Of a DNA stretch of 45,195 bases, positions 1-7,947 are shown one piece after another. Every line of letters begins with the position of its first letter. Position 1 is the first letter of the stretch. The DNA comes from Candidatus Rokuibacteriota bacterium (GTDB lineage: Bacteria > Methylomirabilota > Methylomirabilia > Rokubacteriales > CSP1-6). The translations under genes and the position numbers were made by a program. Where the stretch lies: NCBI GenBank assembly GCA_005887895.1, contig VBPC01000156.1:1-45195 (forward strand), written 5' to 3'. The notes beneath the pieces are model-generated. The model did no database searches, was not told the origin of the DNA, and saw nothing but the letters and a program-made list of their open reading frames with translations.

Positions 1-1
1 T

Positions 2-295
2 CCGCGCATGATCTACGACGTGGTGCGTGTCAGCACCGGCACCAGCTACGCCTTCGACGCGCGCGTCCCCCGCATCCTCGCCCGCGACTTCTCCCCGACC
101 GGCACCGTGGACATCTCGTTCAAGGACCAGGAGCTGGAGACCTCGTTCGCCAAGCAGCTCGGCGTGCCGGTCTTCCTGGCCAACGTGAGCCAGCAGGTCT
201 ACCAGATGGCGCGGGCGGCCGGGCTCGGCAAGGAGGACGGCACGGCGATCATCAAGGTGTTGGAGCGGCTGGCCGGCGTCCAGGTGAAGGGCTAG
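2..295 (+). CDS. NAD(P)-dependent beta-hydroxyacid dehydrogenase, C-terminal part (cut by window edge)
   Basis: This is the last 97 codons of a gene that begins before the window; the frame is open from base 2, so the ATG at 8 is internal rather than a proven start. The sequence looks like the all-helical C-terminal domain of the 3-hydroxyisobutyrate dehydrogenase/6-phosphogluconate dehydrogenase family, with the family pattern of a DISFKDQELE segment (the K-D pair that precedes the helix packing on the active site), followed by a helix ending in GLGKEDGTAIIKVLE. Family members are about 290-300 residues, so roughly two thirds, including the Rossmann domain and catalytic lysine, are outside the window. 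The stop faces the end of the MFS gene on the opposite strand with only four bases between them. Substrate cannot be told from this part. Confidence 0.8.
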   Translation, partial: PRMIYDVVRVSTGTSYAFDARVPRILARDFSPTGTVDISFKDQELETSFAKQLGVPVFLANVSQQVYQMARAAGLGKEDGTAIIKVLERLAGVQVKG

Positions 296-299
296 CGAC

Positions 300-1643
300 T
301 CAGGCGGTGAGGCGCCGCGGGACGAGGGCCGCCGCGGCGACGTCGAACGTCTTCCTGACGAACGTCCGCACGTCGTGCGCGCCGGGCTCCTCGATGCGCA
401 GGGCGGGGACGGCGGCGACCAGGCGCGCCAGCGCCGAGATCAGGAACAGCACGTGCAGGTTGGTCCACGTCTCGCCGAGCAGCGTGAAGCGCTCCGGCAG
501 TGCGGAGGCCAGCAGGCCGGCCGCGACGGAGGCGATCGCGAAGCCGAGGCCGCTGGCGGCCGCGAACACGGCGAGGTAGAACGGGCGCTCGGCGCGCGGC
601 GACAGATGCACGGTCAGGTCCATGGCGGCGATGCCGTGACCGGCCCAGAGCGCGCCGGCGAGGGCCGCCTCCAGCGCCAGGGGCCACAGGAAGTCCGGCG
701 TGACCAGCAGCCAGATCGCCGGCACCGCGGCGATGCCGAACGAGCACAGGATCAGCACCGGCCGCGCCCCGACACGGTCGACGGCGCGCCCCCAGAGCGG
801 GGCGGAGACGATGCGCACCAGCGCGGCGCCGATGCCATAGAGCGCCGCGATCGCAAATCCGGTCCGAAGATTCGTCAGCATGTGCAGCGAGAAGAAGCCC
901 GCCGACACCGCGACCGCGCCGTTCCAGCCCAGCAGATACCACAGGAACGGCCGGGCGTGCGGGGCCCGGACGACCGCGATCAGCACCCGCCAGTCGGATC
1001 GCTCACGCGGGAGCGCGGGAGCGGGATCGTGCTGACGACGCAACAGGTACAGGCTCAGGACGCCGGCGAGGCAGGCGACCGCGGCCAGCCCGCCGAGCGT
1101 CGGCCCCTTCCATCCCCGCGGGCTCAGGCCGTCGAGCGCGATCGCCGCGCCCAGCGAGGCGACGGTGCCGGCCATCGAGATGTACATCGTGCGGCGGCTG
1201 AAGAAGCGACCCCGGATCGCGCTGGGCACGAGGTCGCCCATCCAGGCGGCCCAGGCGTTGTTGCCGATCACACCGAATACCGCCGCCAGCGCGACCACGC
1301 CGATGAAGATGCGCAGCGCCGTTCCCGCGGACACCTCCGTGAACGGCAGCACCACCATCGGAAGCCAGAGCAGCCGCGACGCGCCGATCGCCGCGATGGC
1401 GACGGGCTTGGGCCCGAACGACTGCGTCAGCCACGCGCCCGGCAGCTGGAGGACCTGGGCCGCGAGCGGGAGCGCGCCGAGGAGCCCGATCGTGAACGGG
1501 GACGCGCCGAGATGCAGCGCCCAGGCCGTGAGGACGGCTCCCCCGGCGCAGGCGCCGAACAGCTCGGCGGCGGCGCCCTCCGCGTAGGATGCGTGGAAGG
1601 AAGCCCGAAGTGCCGAGCGCGTGGAGGCCACCAGGTTCGGCAA
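300..1643 (-). CDS. MFS transporter
   Basis: The 447-residue product is hydrophobic through nearly its whole length and breaks into about twelve membrane segments, the usual size and topology of the major facilitator superfamily. A central polar stretch (residues about 200-220, rich in R, D, E and P) is where the loop between the two six-helix halves lies. It should be an inner-membrane secondary transporter; the substrate is not evident. The start is uncertain: the longest reading uses TTG at 1643, a GTG at 1631 is nearby, and neither has a good ribosome binding site. It lies downstream of the SDR/thioesterase/ModA run on the same strand, separated by about 180 bases containing a small hairpin (1684-1701), so it may be transcribed separately. 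Confidence 0.85.
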   Translation of the reverse strand: MPNLVASTRSALRASFHASYAEGAAAELFGACAGGAVLTAWALHLGASPFTIGLLGALPLAAQVLQLPGAWLTQSFGPKPVAIAAIGASRLLWLPMVVLPFTEVSAGTALRIFIGVVALAAVFGVIGNNAWAAWMGDLVPSAIRGRFFSRRTMYISMAGTVASLGAAIALDGLSPRGWKGPTLGGLAAVACLAGVLSLYLLRRQHDPAPALPRERSDWRVLIAVVRAPHARPFLWYLLGWNGAVAVSAGFFSLHMLTNLRTGFAIAALYGIGAALVRIVSAPLWGRAVDRVGARPVLILCSFGIAAVPAIWLLVTPDFLWPLALEAALAGALWAGHGIAAMDLTVHLSPRAERPFYLAVFAAASGLGFAIASVAAGLLASALPERFTLLGETWTNLHVLFLISALARLVAAVPALRIEEPGAHDVRTFVRKTFDVAAAALVPRRLTA

Positions 1644-1683
1644 GCGGGAGCAATGTCAGTACCAAATGGTGCGATTGCTCATC

Positions 1684-1701
1684 GACGCGTTCTGACGCGT
1701 C
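1684..1701. other. small inverted repeat between SDR and MFS genes
   Basis: A 7-bp perfect inverted repeat (GACGCGT / ACGCGTC) with a TCTG loop sits in the 178-base gap between the end of the SDR gene and the start of the MFS gene. There is no T-tract on either side, so it is not a canonical intrinsic terminator. It could be an operator-like palindrome or chance in GC-rich DNA. Nothing else was recognised in this gap. Confidence 0.25.
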
Positions 1702-1821
1702 TTCCGGCCCGAGAGGAAACCCGCTGGGCCGCGCTGCTCGGCCACGATGGCACGCGGCGCACGGCGACGCGCCAAGCTGGCGCTGATGTGCGAGCTATGG
1801 GGACCCGGTCTGGGCTTCTGT

Positions 1822-2610
1822 TCAGTCCAGGATCACGCCGCCGTCGACGTTGAAGGACTGGCCGGTGATGTTGCGCGCGCCGGGGGAGGCGAGGAAGACC
1901 GCCAGCGCGGCCACGTCCTCGGGGTCGTTGGGGCGTCCGAGCGGGATGCCGGCGTTGCGACGGCGCGCCATCTCCTCGACCGACACGCCTTCCTGCTGCG
2001 CGCGCGTCCTCAAGTTGTCGTTGGAGAGCGCGGTGACGGTGGTGCCCGGACAGATCGCGTTGACGTTGACGTTGTGGCGGGCGAGCTGCAGCGCCGCGAT
2101 CCGGGTCAGGCCCATGACGGCGGCCTTGCTGGCGGCGTAGATCGCGTTCGACGTGCCGGCGTAGCCCTTGCCGGCGATCGACGCGATGTTGACGATCACG
2201 CCGCTTCGCCGCGGGATCATCTCGCGCGCCACGCGTTGCAGGCAGAAGAACACGCCCTTGCCGTTGACGCGCATGATCCGGTCCCAGTCGGCCTCGGTGA
2301 GGTCCATGATGTCCGCCCGGCGGGTGACGCCGGCGTTGTTCACGAGCACGTCGATGTGACCGAGGGCGTCGACGACGCGGCGGACCATCTGGTCGATGGC
2401 GGCGACGTCGCCGACGTCGGTGGCGAGGGCGAGGCCGCGCCGGCCGAGCGCGCCGACGGCGCTGGCAGTCTGCTCGGCGGCCGCCTTGTCGATGTCCACG
2501 ACGGCCACGTCGGCGCCGGCCCCGGCCAGCGCCAGGGCGGTGGCGTGGCCGATGCCGTGACCGGCGCCGGTGACGATGGCGATGCGATCGGCGAGCGCGG
2601 GCGTGGTCAT
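1822..2610 (-). CDS. SDR family NAD(P)-dependent oxidoreductase
   Basis: The 262-residue product is a classical short-chain dehydrogenase/reductase, a cytosolic NAD(P)H-dependent alcohol/ketone oxidoreductase. Visible signatures are the cofactor-binding TGAGHGIG (residues 14-21), the acidic residue after beta-2 (VVDID, favouring NAD), NNAGV (91-95), N116, catalytic S144, and Y158-x3-K162, plus the C-terminal GQSFNVDGG. The ATG at 2610 overlaps the stop of the upstream thioesterase gene (ATGA), so translation is probably coupled; the frame is open further upstream but that is thioesterase DNA read in the wrong frame. Such SDRs are often annotated as 3-oxoacyl-ACP reductase or glucose/3-hydroxybutyrate dehydrogenase-like; the neighbour thioesterase suggests an acyl-CoA or hydroxyacid substrate, which is inference. 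Confidence 0.93.
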   Translation of the reverse strand: MTTPALADRIAIVTGAGHGIGHATALALAGAGADVAVVDIDKAAAEQTASAVGALGRRGLALATDVGDVAAIDQMVRRVVDALGHIDVLVNNAGVTRRADIMDLTEADWDRIMRVNGKGVFFCLQRVAREMIPRRSGVIVNIASIAGKGYAGTSNAIYAASKAAVMGLTRIAALQLARHNVNVNAICPGTTVTALSNDNLRTRAQQEGVSVEEMARRRNAGIPLGRPNDPEDVAALAVFLASPGARNITGQSFNVDGGVILD

Positions 2611-3035
2611 GTCGGTGTCGCCTTCCAGCGCGCGAGCTTTTCCTGCAGGCGGGGCAGGCGCTGCGTGGCATCCACGACGAACCGGTCGTGCGTGCCCTTG
2701 CCGATCTCGTCGAGCTCGTCGCGCACTTCCACGCGGAAGCCGATTCGTCGCCGGTCGATCTCCGTGACCTCGACCGTGATGGTGACGGTCATGCCCACCA
2801 GCGCCGCCCCCACGTGGGCGACGTCCACGCGCGTGCCGACGGTGGCCTGACCCGGCGGCAGGCACGGCGTCACGGCCTCGATCGCCGTCTGCTCGATCAG
2901 TCGGATCATGTCGGGCGTGGACAGGACGCGGATCGGCTCGCTCCGCAGGTGCGCCGGCGTCATGTCGTCGGTGACCTTCACGTGACGGCTGTGCTTCAGT
3001 CCGACCGCCAGCGGCTTCGGTGCGACGTCGCTCAT
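2607..3035 (-). CDS. FlK-like acyl-CoA thioesterase (hotdog fold)
   Basis: The 142-residue product resembles the fluoroacetyl-CoA thioesterase (FlK) branch of hotdog-fold thioesterases, which hydrolyse small acyl-CoAs in the cytosol. Supporting features are the N-terminal VLSTPDMI strand/helix, an acidic IEQTA helix, the central VAHVGAALVGMTV segment with a histidine where FlK has its catalytic His, and a late GTHDRFVV strand. I chose ATG 3035 because a GGGGAA sequence lies seven bases upstream; an ATG at 3068 is the alternative, would add eleven residues and would overlap the upstream stop as ATGA but has its purine run directly against the start. Its own stop overlaps the SDR start. True fluoroacetyl-CoA activity is rare; a general small acyl-CoA or housekeeping thioesterase is more likely. 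Confidence 0.8.
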   Translation of the reverse strand: MSDVAPKPLAVGLKHSRHVKVTDDMTPAHLRSEPIRVLSTPDMIRLIEQTAIEAVTPCLPPGQATVGTRVDVAHVGAALVGMTVTITVEVTEIDRRRIGFRVEVRDELDEIGKGTHDRFVVDATQRLPRLQEKLARWKATPT

Positions 3036-3064
3036 CGTGGCGTTCCCCGGTGAGCTTAGCTCGC

Positions 3065-3844
3065 TCATTCCTTGTAGTCGAGCCCGGCCTCGGCGAACTT
3101 CGCGCGAAACGCCGGGCGCGCCAGGAACGCGATGAAGCCGCGCGCCAGCTCGACGTTGGCGGCCTTGGCGGCGCGGCCGGCCGAGTAGATCGTGACCTTC
3201 TGGAGCTCCCTCGGCAGCGGGCCCACGAACGTCACGCCTTTCACCGGCAGGATCTCGCTGATCTGGTGGGCGACCAGCTCGACCTTGCCCTCGGCCACGA
3301 GCTCGGCCGGGTAGCCCCCGGGCACGAGCGTCGTCTTCGACTTCACGGCGTCCGCGATCCCGAGACGCTGCAGGACCGAGGCGAAGTGGATCCCGCTCGT
3401 CGCGCCCTGCGCCGGGTCGACGTAGACGATGGACCTCGCGGCCAGCAGCGTCTGCTTGAGCGCCTCCGCCGTGGCGATGTCCGGCTTCGGCGCGCCCTCC
3501 CGGACCGCGATGCCCATGCCGGTGCGCGCGATGTCGGTGCGGCTGTCGGCCGCGACGCCGCCCTTGGCGATCGCGTCGTCGAGGGCCGTATCCGACATGA
3601 TCACGACGTCGGCCGGGTCGGTGGCCAGCTTCTGGCGCACGACACCGACGGTGCCGAAGGCCAGCGTCACGGTGTTGCCCGTCTCCGTCTCGTAGGCCTT
3701 GGCCAGCTCGGTGACGATCGACCGGACGGCGCCCGCGCTCAGCACTTTCACCTCCGCCGCCTGTGCCGGCGCGCCGCCGGCCAGGGCCAGCGTCAGCAAC
3801 GCCGCGATGCCGAACCACCGGGCGCCTCTCCGTCTCACGCTCAT
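3065..3844 (-). CDS. ModA-like extracellular solute-binding protein
   Basis: The 259-residue product has a signal peptide (twin-Arg-like RRR start, hydrophobic core, AQA cleavage region near residue 30) and then a type II periplasmic binding fold of the molybdate/sulfonate-binding class: VKVLSAGAVRSIVTELAKAYE, then DVVIMSD, a GMGIAVREGAPKPDI strand, and a late SAGRAAKAANVELARGFIAFL. ATG 3844 is preceded by AAGGAGG at a six-base spacing. It is too divergent from ModA, and lacks modB/modC next to it, so molybdate is not assured; such orphan ModA-like proteins are common in genomes rich in binding proteins and may bind organic anions. It overlaps the thioesterase reading if that gene starts at 3068. 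Confidence 0.85.
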   Translation of the reverse strand: MSVRRRGARWFGIAALLTLALAGGAPAQAAEVKVLSAGAVRSIVTELAKAYETETGNTVTLAFGTVGVVRQKLATDPADVVIMSDTALDDAIAKGGVAADSRTDIARTGMGIAVREGAPKPDIATAEALKQTLLAARSIVYVDPAQGATSGIHFASVLQRLGIADAVKSKTTLVPGGYPAELVAEGKVELVAHQISEILPVKGVTFVGPLPRELQKVTIYSAGRAAKAANVELARGFIAFLARPAFRAKFAEAGLDYKE

Positions 3845-3875
3845 GGTCGTCCTCCTTGCTCGGATCGCCGCACGC

Positions 3876-4796
3876 TCAGGAATCGTGATACACCGCCGCC
3901 CGGTGAGTCTCGGGCAAGAACGCGTAGACCGTATCGTGCCTGGCGTCGAAGGCCAGGGTGTGGGCGCCGCGCTCCGTTGGCACCGTCTCGATCCGTCGCC
4001 ACGATTCCGTGTCGAGGACGTCGATGACCCCGGGCTCGCCGACGGCGACGTAGAGATGCCGGAGGTGGGCGTTGAAGAAGATCACGTCGGGGGGGCCGCT
4101 GAGCGTGGCCCGCGTCGCCGGCGCCCACGTCTCGAGGTCGACCTCGATCAGCGCGCCGTCGTCGCACGCGCAGAAGAGCCGGCGCCGAGCGGCGTCGAGG
4201 TCGAGCCCGTGGGGCCCGGTCGCCGCGAGGGGGATCGTGCGAGTCACCAGGCGGGTCCGGGCGTCGACGATCTGGATCCACGGCGGCCCCGCGATGTTGA
4301 CGCAGAACGCCGCCCGGGCGCCGTCGAAGACGGCCCACCGCGTGCGGCCCGCCACCGGGACGTCGGCGACCAGCGTGTGGCTCGCCACGTCGACGAGGGA
4401 GACCGTGTACGACTCGGGACGGGCGGGATCGCCGACGTTCGCCGCCAGCAGGAGATCGCGCTCGGGATCGTAGGCCAGGCCGTTGGGGCGGACGCCGACG
4501 GGCACGCGCACGAGGCTCGCCTCGTCGCCCGGCGCGAAGATGCCGACGGTGTTCTCACCGCGATTCGACGTGAACACACGATCGCGCGGCTCGGAGACGA
4601 GGGCGCCCGCCACGCCGGGCAGCTTCTCGATCGAGCCGACGTGGTGCTGGGTCGCCGTGTCGATGACGTCGAGCGCGTCGTTGGCGGTGTGCGCGAGGTA
4701 CAGGAGACCGAGCCGGTGATGCACGGCGGCGTGGTCGAAGCCGCCCTGGCCTCGGTGGGCCGGCAGCTCGACGTGTCCGCGAAGACGGAGCGCCAT
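3876..4796 (-). CDS. YVTN-type beta-propeller protein
   Basis: The 306-residue product consists of repeated blades of about 40 residues of the YVTN/YncE type, each with a strand of the pattern hLYVAxxxxxxIxVID followed by a short strand: for example LLYLAHTANDALDVIDTAT, RVFTSNRGENTVGIF, LLLAANVGDP, and LRHLYVAVGEPGVIDVLDT. That gives a six- or seven-bladed propeller. There is no signal peptide at the chosen ATG, seven bases after the DUF1259 stop. YVTN propellers usually act as binding or scaffold proteins and only sometimes as enzymes; no catalytic residues can be named here. It sits between the DUF1259 gene and the ModA-like gene on the same strand and is probably co-transcribed with both. 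Confidence 0.8.
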   Translation of the reverse strand: MALRLRGHVELPAHRGQGGFDHAAVHHRLGLLYLAHTANDALDVIDTATQHHVGSIEKLPGVAGALVSEPRDRVFTSNRGENTVGIFAPGDEASLVRVPVGVRPNGLAYDPERDLLLAANVGDPARPESYTVSLVDVASHTLVADVPVAGRTRWAVFDGARAAFCVNIAGPPWIQIVDARTRLVTRTIPLAATGPHGLDLDAARRRLFCACDDGALIEVDLETWAPATRATLSGPPDVIFFNAHLRHLYVAVGEPGVIDVLDTESWRRIETVPTERGAHTLAFDARHDTVYAFLPETHRAAVYHDS

Positions 4797-4803
4797 CGCC
4801 CGT

Positions 4804-5682
4804 CTACCTCTGGCTGTTGGTCTGGTCGAGGGCCGCCCTCAGGCCCTGGGCCAGCTTCACCGCGTCGTCGGTCGCCCAGAAGTGCATGTAGAAGAGGCGC
4901 GGCGTGTCCATCAGGCCGTGGTTGTGGATCGCCGTGACGTCGATCCCGTGCTGGCGGAGCGTCCGCGCCACCGCGTTGACCTCCTTGTCGAGCAGCACGA
5001 AGTCGCCGGTGATCGCCGCCTTGCCGTCAGCCGTCGGCTGGAAGTTCAGGACGGTGGTGACGCCCATCGCCGGCAGCAGGGGCTGCCCCATCTCGGTGAT
5101 CGTCTCCGCGCGCGGCACCGTCACCTGGAACACGCCGCCGCCGACCTCGCGCCCGGTGCGGCCGAGCGCCTGCTCGATCAGCTTGCCGTCGAGCGCCGGT
5201 CCCGCCGTCACCGGCGCCCGGGCGGGGCCAAACGGCGTGGCGCTCGCCGACAGCGCCTGACGCAGGGCCGCCGCGAGCTGGACGGCGTCGCCGCGGCCCG
5301 CGTAGTGCATGTACATGACGTGCGGCGCCATCTCGTTGAGGTGGTTGTGCACCGCCGTCACCTCGAGGCCGCCGGCGAAGAGCCCCGACATCACCGCCGG
5401 CACCTCCTGATCGAGCAGCACGAGATCGCCCATGACCATCGCCTGGTCGCCGATCTGCTTGAACGCCGCGTAGGAGCCGAGCGCGAAGCCCGCCTTGACG
5501 GGGACGCCCTTGACCGTCACGGCCAGGTCGGTGCGCGGCATCCCGACGCGGAAGACGTCGCCGGCCTGGAGCTGCCCGGGCTTGCCGAGCGCCTGCTCGA
5601 CCAGCTTCCAGTCGGGATCGGCGGCGCCGGCCACGCCGGCGATCGTGAGCACGAGCACGGTGATGACGAGAAGCGAGCGCAT
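4804..5682 (-). CDS. secreted DUF1259 (LppY/LpqO-type) protein with two tandem domains
   Basis: The 292-residue product has an N-terminal signal peptide (hydrophobic residues 4-19, cleavage around AGA-ADP) and two copies of the DUF1259 domain, about residues 25-145 and 168-288. Each copy has the same landmarks: an EQALG helix, an F-x-V-x-x-P-R strand, a GD-x-VLL-D-x-EV segment, and HNH followed about a dozen residues later by YMH. LppY/LpqO proteins of mycobacteria are the named members; function is unknown. The conserved His clusters suggest metal binding, which is inference. ATG 5682 has AGGGAGA eight bases upstream. It appears to be the first gene of a minus-strand run continuing with the YVTN propeller. 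Confidence 0.85.
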   Translation of the reverse strand: MRSLLVITVLVLTIAGVAGAADPDWKLVEQALGKPGQLQAGDVFRVGMPRTDLAVTVKGVPVKAGFALGSYAAFKQIGDQAMVMGDLVLLDQEVPAVMSGLFAGGLEVTAVHNHLNEMAPHVMYMHYAGRGDAVQLAAALRQALSASATPFGPARAPVTAGPALDGKLIEQALGRTGREVGGGVFQVTVPRAETITEMGQPLLPAMGVTTVLNFQPTADGKAAITGDFVLLDKEVNAVARTLRQHGIDVTAIHNHGLMDTPRLFYMHFWATDDAVKLAQGLRAALDQTNSQR

Positions 5683-5800
5683 CGCGACACTCTCCCTGCG
5701 GGGTCTACGCCTTCCGCGTCAGAATGATATCGAGGCTGTCGACGACGCTCACAGTAACGCTTGATACCGAGCGGGTCAAACGTTACACCGACCAGGCGCG

Positions 5801-5899
5801 GCGATCCTCGACGGCGCTCGTTACCGGCGGGACCCGAACGTGCAGGGCTTCATCCGCGGCGCCCACGCGGCCGCCCTCGGCATGGTCTTCGTGAAGTAG
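5801..5899 (+). pseudogene. possible remnant of a chromate-transporter (ChrA) C-terminus
   Basis: In the 221-base gap between the DUF1259 and Vgb-type genes, plus-strand frame 2 ends with RRDPNVQGFIRGAHAAALG then MVFVK and a TAG stop at 5897-5899. The pattern N-x-x-GF-x-x-G-x-x-AAA-x-G resembles the last helix of ChrA-family chromate transporters, where it is normally followed by another hydrophobic segment. No start, no upstream membrane domain and no downstream continuation are visible, so if the match is real this is a scrap of a lost gene. The rest of the gap shows nothing recognisable. Confidence 0.3.
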
Positions 5900-5903
5900 C
5901 GCG

Positions 5904-7130
5904 TCAGCGCGCGATCTTCACCAGCGTCACGGCGTTGACGAGGCTGTTGGCGAGCACGAAGTCGCCGTCGCGCGTGACCGAGGTGTTGCGCACGATGTTG
6001 CCGCCGCCGGGGATCGTCCAGCACTGAAACTTCTCGGTCTTCGGGTCGAAGCGCACGACGGTGTTCGGCGTCGTGCCGGACTCGCTGTACCAGATGACGT
6101 CGTGGATGGCCGAGATTCCGTACGGCTCCGACTTCGGCCCGCTCGGCGACGCCCACTCGGTCACCTTGCCGGTGGCGGGATCGAGCCGGCCCAGATAGCC
6201 GCGCGAGAAGTCGGCGTACCAGACGAGGTCGTCGCTGGTCATCGCGATGCGTCGCGGACGCGAGGCCGGGTCCGGCAGCGTGTACTCGCGGATCTCGAGT
6301 GTCCTCGGATCGACGCTGCCCACCTTGTTCGCGCCGAACGCCACGTAGAACACCGTGCCCTTCGAGCTCACCGCCATGCCGTAGGGACGGGATTTCGGCG
6401 TAGGCGGCGTCAGCAGTTTGATCTCGCCGGTCTTGGGATCGAGGCGTCCCACCCGGTTGGCGTTCTGGGCGGTGAACCACAAGATGCCGCGCTGGTCGAA
6501 GATCAGCGTGTGCGGATCCTTCACGTCGGGGTCGGGCATCTTGTACTCGGTGACCGCGCCGGTCTTCGGGTCGAGCTTGCCGATCAGCGCTCCGGTGTTG
6601 CCCGTGTACCAGATGTGGCCGTCCTTGTCCTCGACCAGGCCGTGGGGGCCGGAGTGCGGCGTCCTGAGCGCATATTCCCTGAAGCGGCCCGTCTTCGGAT
6701 CGAGCCGCCCGAGCACGTTGGCCATCTGGCCGGTGTACCAGAGCGCTCCGTCCGCCGTCGCCAGTGGATCGTGCGGCCGTGAGCCGGGCGTCGGTACCTG
6801 CCACTCCTTGATCTCGATCGTGGCGGGGCCCGGGATGACGACGCCGGGGGGCTTCGGCTTCTCGGGGAAGTTTCGCGTCAGGTAGTCGGTCATCGTCGCC
6901 AGCTGGTCCGGCGGAATGGCCACGCCGTGATTGACCATCATCCGCATGACGGTGCGCCAGCCCTCCGCCGTGTAGCCGGCGCCCACGCGTGCATAGAACG
7001 GGTGACAGCTGTTGCACTGGGCGGCGACCAATTCCTTGCCCTTGCCCTCGGGCAGCTCCTGGCCCGAGGCCGGCTGCGCGGCGCACACCAGGGCGGCGAC
7101 GATCAGGGAGAGAGCCGCATGCCTCGACAT
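5904..7130 (-). CDS. secreted cytochrome c / Vgb-type beta-propeller fusion
   Basis: The 408-residue product has a signal peptide (residues 1-24, ASGQ end), a short class I cytochrome c domain with one haem motif C39-N-S-C42-H43 and methionines near residues 63-66 that could supply the distal ligand, then from about residue 110 a seven-bladed propeller of the virginiamycin B lyase (Vgb)/streptogramin lyase type. The blades repeat phrases such as LWYTG, IGKLDPKTG and GPHGL/RPYGM. ATG 7130 has GGAGG five bases upstream; the frame is open another 800 bases upstream only because of GC bias. Antibiotic lyase activity should not be assumed: environmental Vgb propellers are mostly of unknown function. 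It follows the lactonase-like gene by eleven bases, so they are likely one operon. Periplasmic electron transfer linked to a ligand-binding propeller is an inference. Confidence 0.9.
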   Translation of the reverse strand: MSRHAALSLIVAALVCAAQPASGQELPEGKGKELVAAQCNSCHPFYARVGAGYTAEGWRTVMRMMVNHGVAIPPDQLATMTDYLTRNFPEKPKPPGVVIPGPATIEIKEWQVPTPGSRPHDPLATADGALWYTGQMANVLGRLDPKTGRFREYALRTPHSGPHGLVEDKDGHIWYTGNTGALIGKLDPKTGAVTEYKMPDPDVKDPHTLIFDQRGILWFTAQNANRVGRLDPKTGEIKLLTPPTPKSRPYGMAVSSKGTVFYVAFGANKVGSVDPRTLEIREYTLPDPASRPRRIAMTSDDLVWYADFSRGYLGRLDPATGKVTEWASPSGPKSEPYGISAIHDVIWYSESGTTPNTVVRFDPKTEKFQCWTIPGGGNIVRNTSVTRDGDFVLANSLVNAVTLVKIAR

Positions 7131-7141
7131 GGCATCCTCCG

Positions 7142-7897
7142 TCAGGCGATCTTGACGATCCCGTCGTCCACGCGCTTGAAGCGATCGGCCACCTGCGGAT
7201 CGTGACCCGCCACGATCAGCTTCTCGGCGCCGGCCAGCTCGTGGATCGTCTCGAAGGCGGTCAGCATCTCGGGCAGGCTGGTGATGATCTGCACCGGCTG
7301 GCGCGTCTCCACGTTGTGGTAGAAGTGCGAGGCGTCGGAGGTGAGCACGACGGTGCCCCGCGCCGTCTTCACGCTGACGATCTGCAACCCGGCGGTGTGG
7401 CCGCCGACCCGGTGCACGCGGATGCCCGGCAGCACCTCGCGGTCGCCCTCGACCACGCGGATGCGGTTGGCGTAGTTGAGCGAGACCAGTCGCGCCAGCG
7501 CGTCGACGTTGGCCGAGCCGCGGAAGGCCGGCGTGCTGCCGAACGGCCCCGTCCAGAACGCGACCTCCTCGCCCTGGATCCAGTACTGCGCCTCCGGGAA
7601 CAGGCTGTGGCCGGCCCAGTGGTCGTAGTGCAGGTGGGTGATGAGCGCCATCGGCACGTCGCCGCGCTTGATCCCGGCCCGTTCGACCATCGCGGCCGGG
7701 CTCACGTAGTTCCGGATGTGCCGCGCCCGCGCGTCGTCCTCGAGAAAGCCGGTGTCGACCAGCACGGGATGCGGACCGCCCAGGATCAGCCACACGAAGT
7801 AGTGCAGCGTCAGCGGATCGTGCGACGCCTCGCGGTAGAAGAACTGGCACTTCGTGGTGTCGCGCTCCGCGTACTTGAGGGCGTAGACCTCGTACAT
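7142..7897 (-). CDS. metallo-beta-lactamase fold hydrolase, N-acyl-homoserine lactonase-like
   Basis: The 251-residue product has the dinuclear metal motif H88-L-H90-Y-D92-H93, a later histidine in GGHTAGLQ, an aspartate in LTSDASHFYHN and a final AGHDP, i.e. the full ligand set of the AiiA/AttM lactonase branch of the MBL superfamily. Length and the N-terminal extension (YALKYAERD, VDTGF) also match that branch. It is cytosolic (no signal peptide). It may open acyl-homoserine lactones or other lactones; the two cannot be told apart by sequence. ATG 7897 is the start of recognisable family sequence; upstream in-frame codons belong to other DNA. It is followed at eleven bases by the cytochrome c/propeller gene. 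Confidence 0.9.
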   Translation of the reverse strand: MYEVYALKYAERDTTKCQFFYREASHDPLTLHYFVWLILGGPHPVLVDTGFLEDDARARHIRNYVSPAAMVERAGIKRGDVPMALITHLHYDHWAGHSLFPEAQYWIQGEEVAFWTGPFGSTPAFRGSANVDALARLVSLNYANRIRVVEGDREVLPGIRVHRVGGHTAGLQIVSVKTARGTVVLTSDASHFYHNVETRQPVQIITSLPEMLTAFETIHELAGAEKLIVAGHDPQVADRFKRVDDGIVKIA

Positions 7898-7947
7898 GGG
7901 ACACCTCGCTGGCGCCCGAGTGTACCTCCAAAAACTCCGACGGTGCA

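Noticed and set aside
5904-7931. 675-codon version of the cytochrome c/propeller gene
   Set aside because: The extra N-terminal part is antisense-like GC-rich shadow of the lactonase gene; signal peptide and a good ribosome binding site place the start at 7130.
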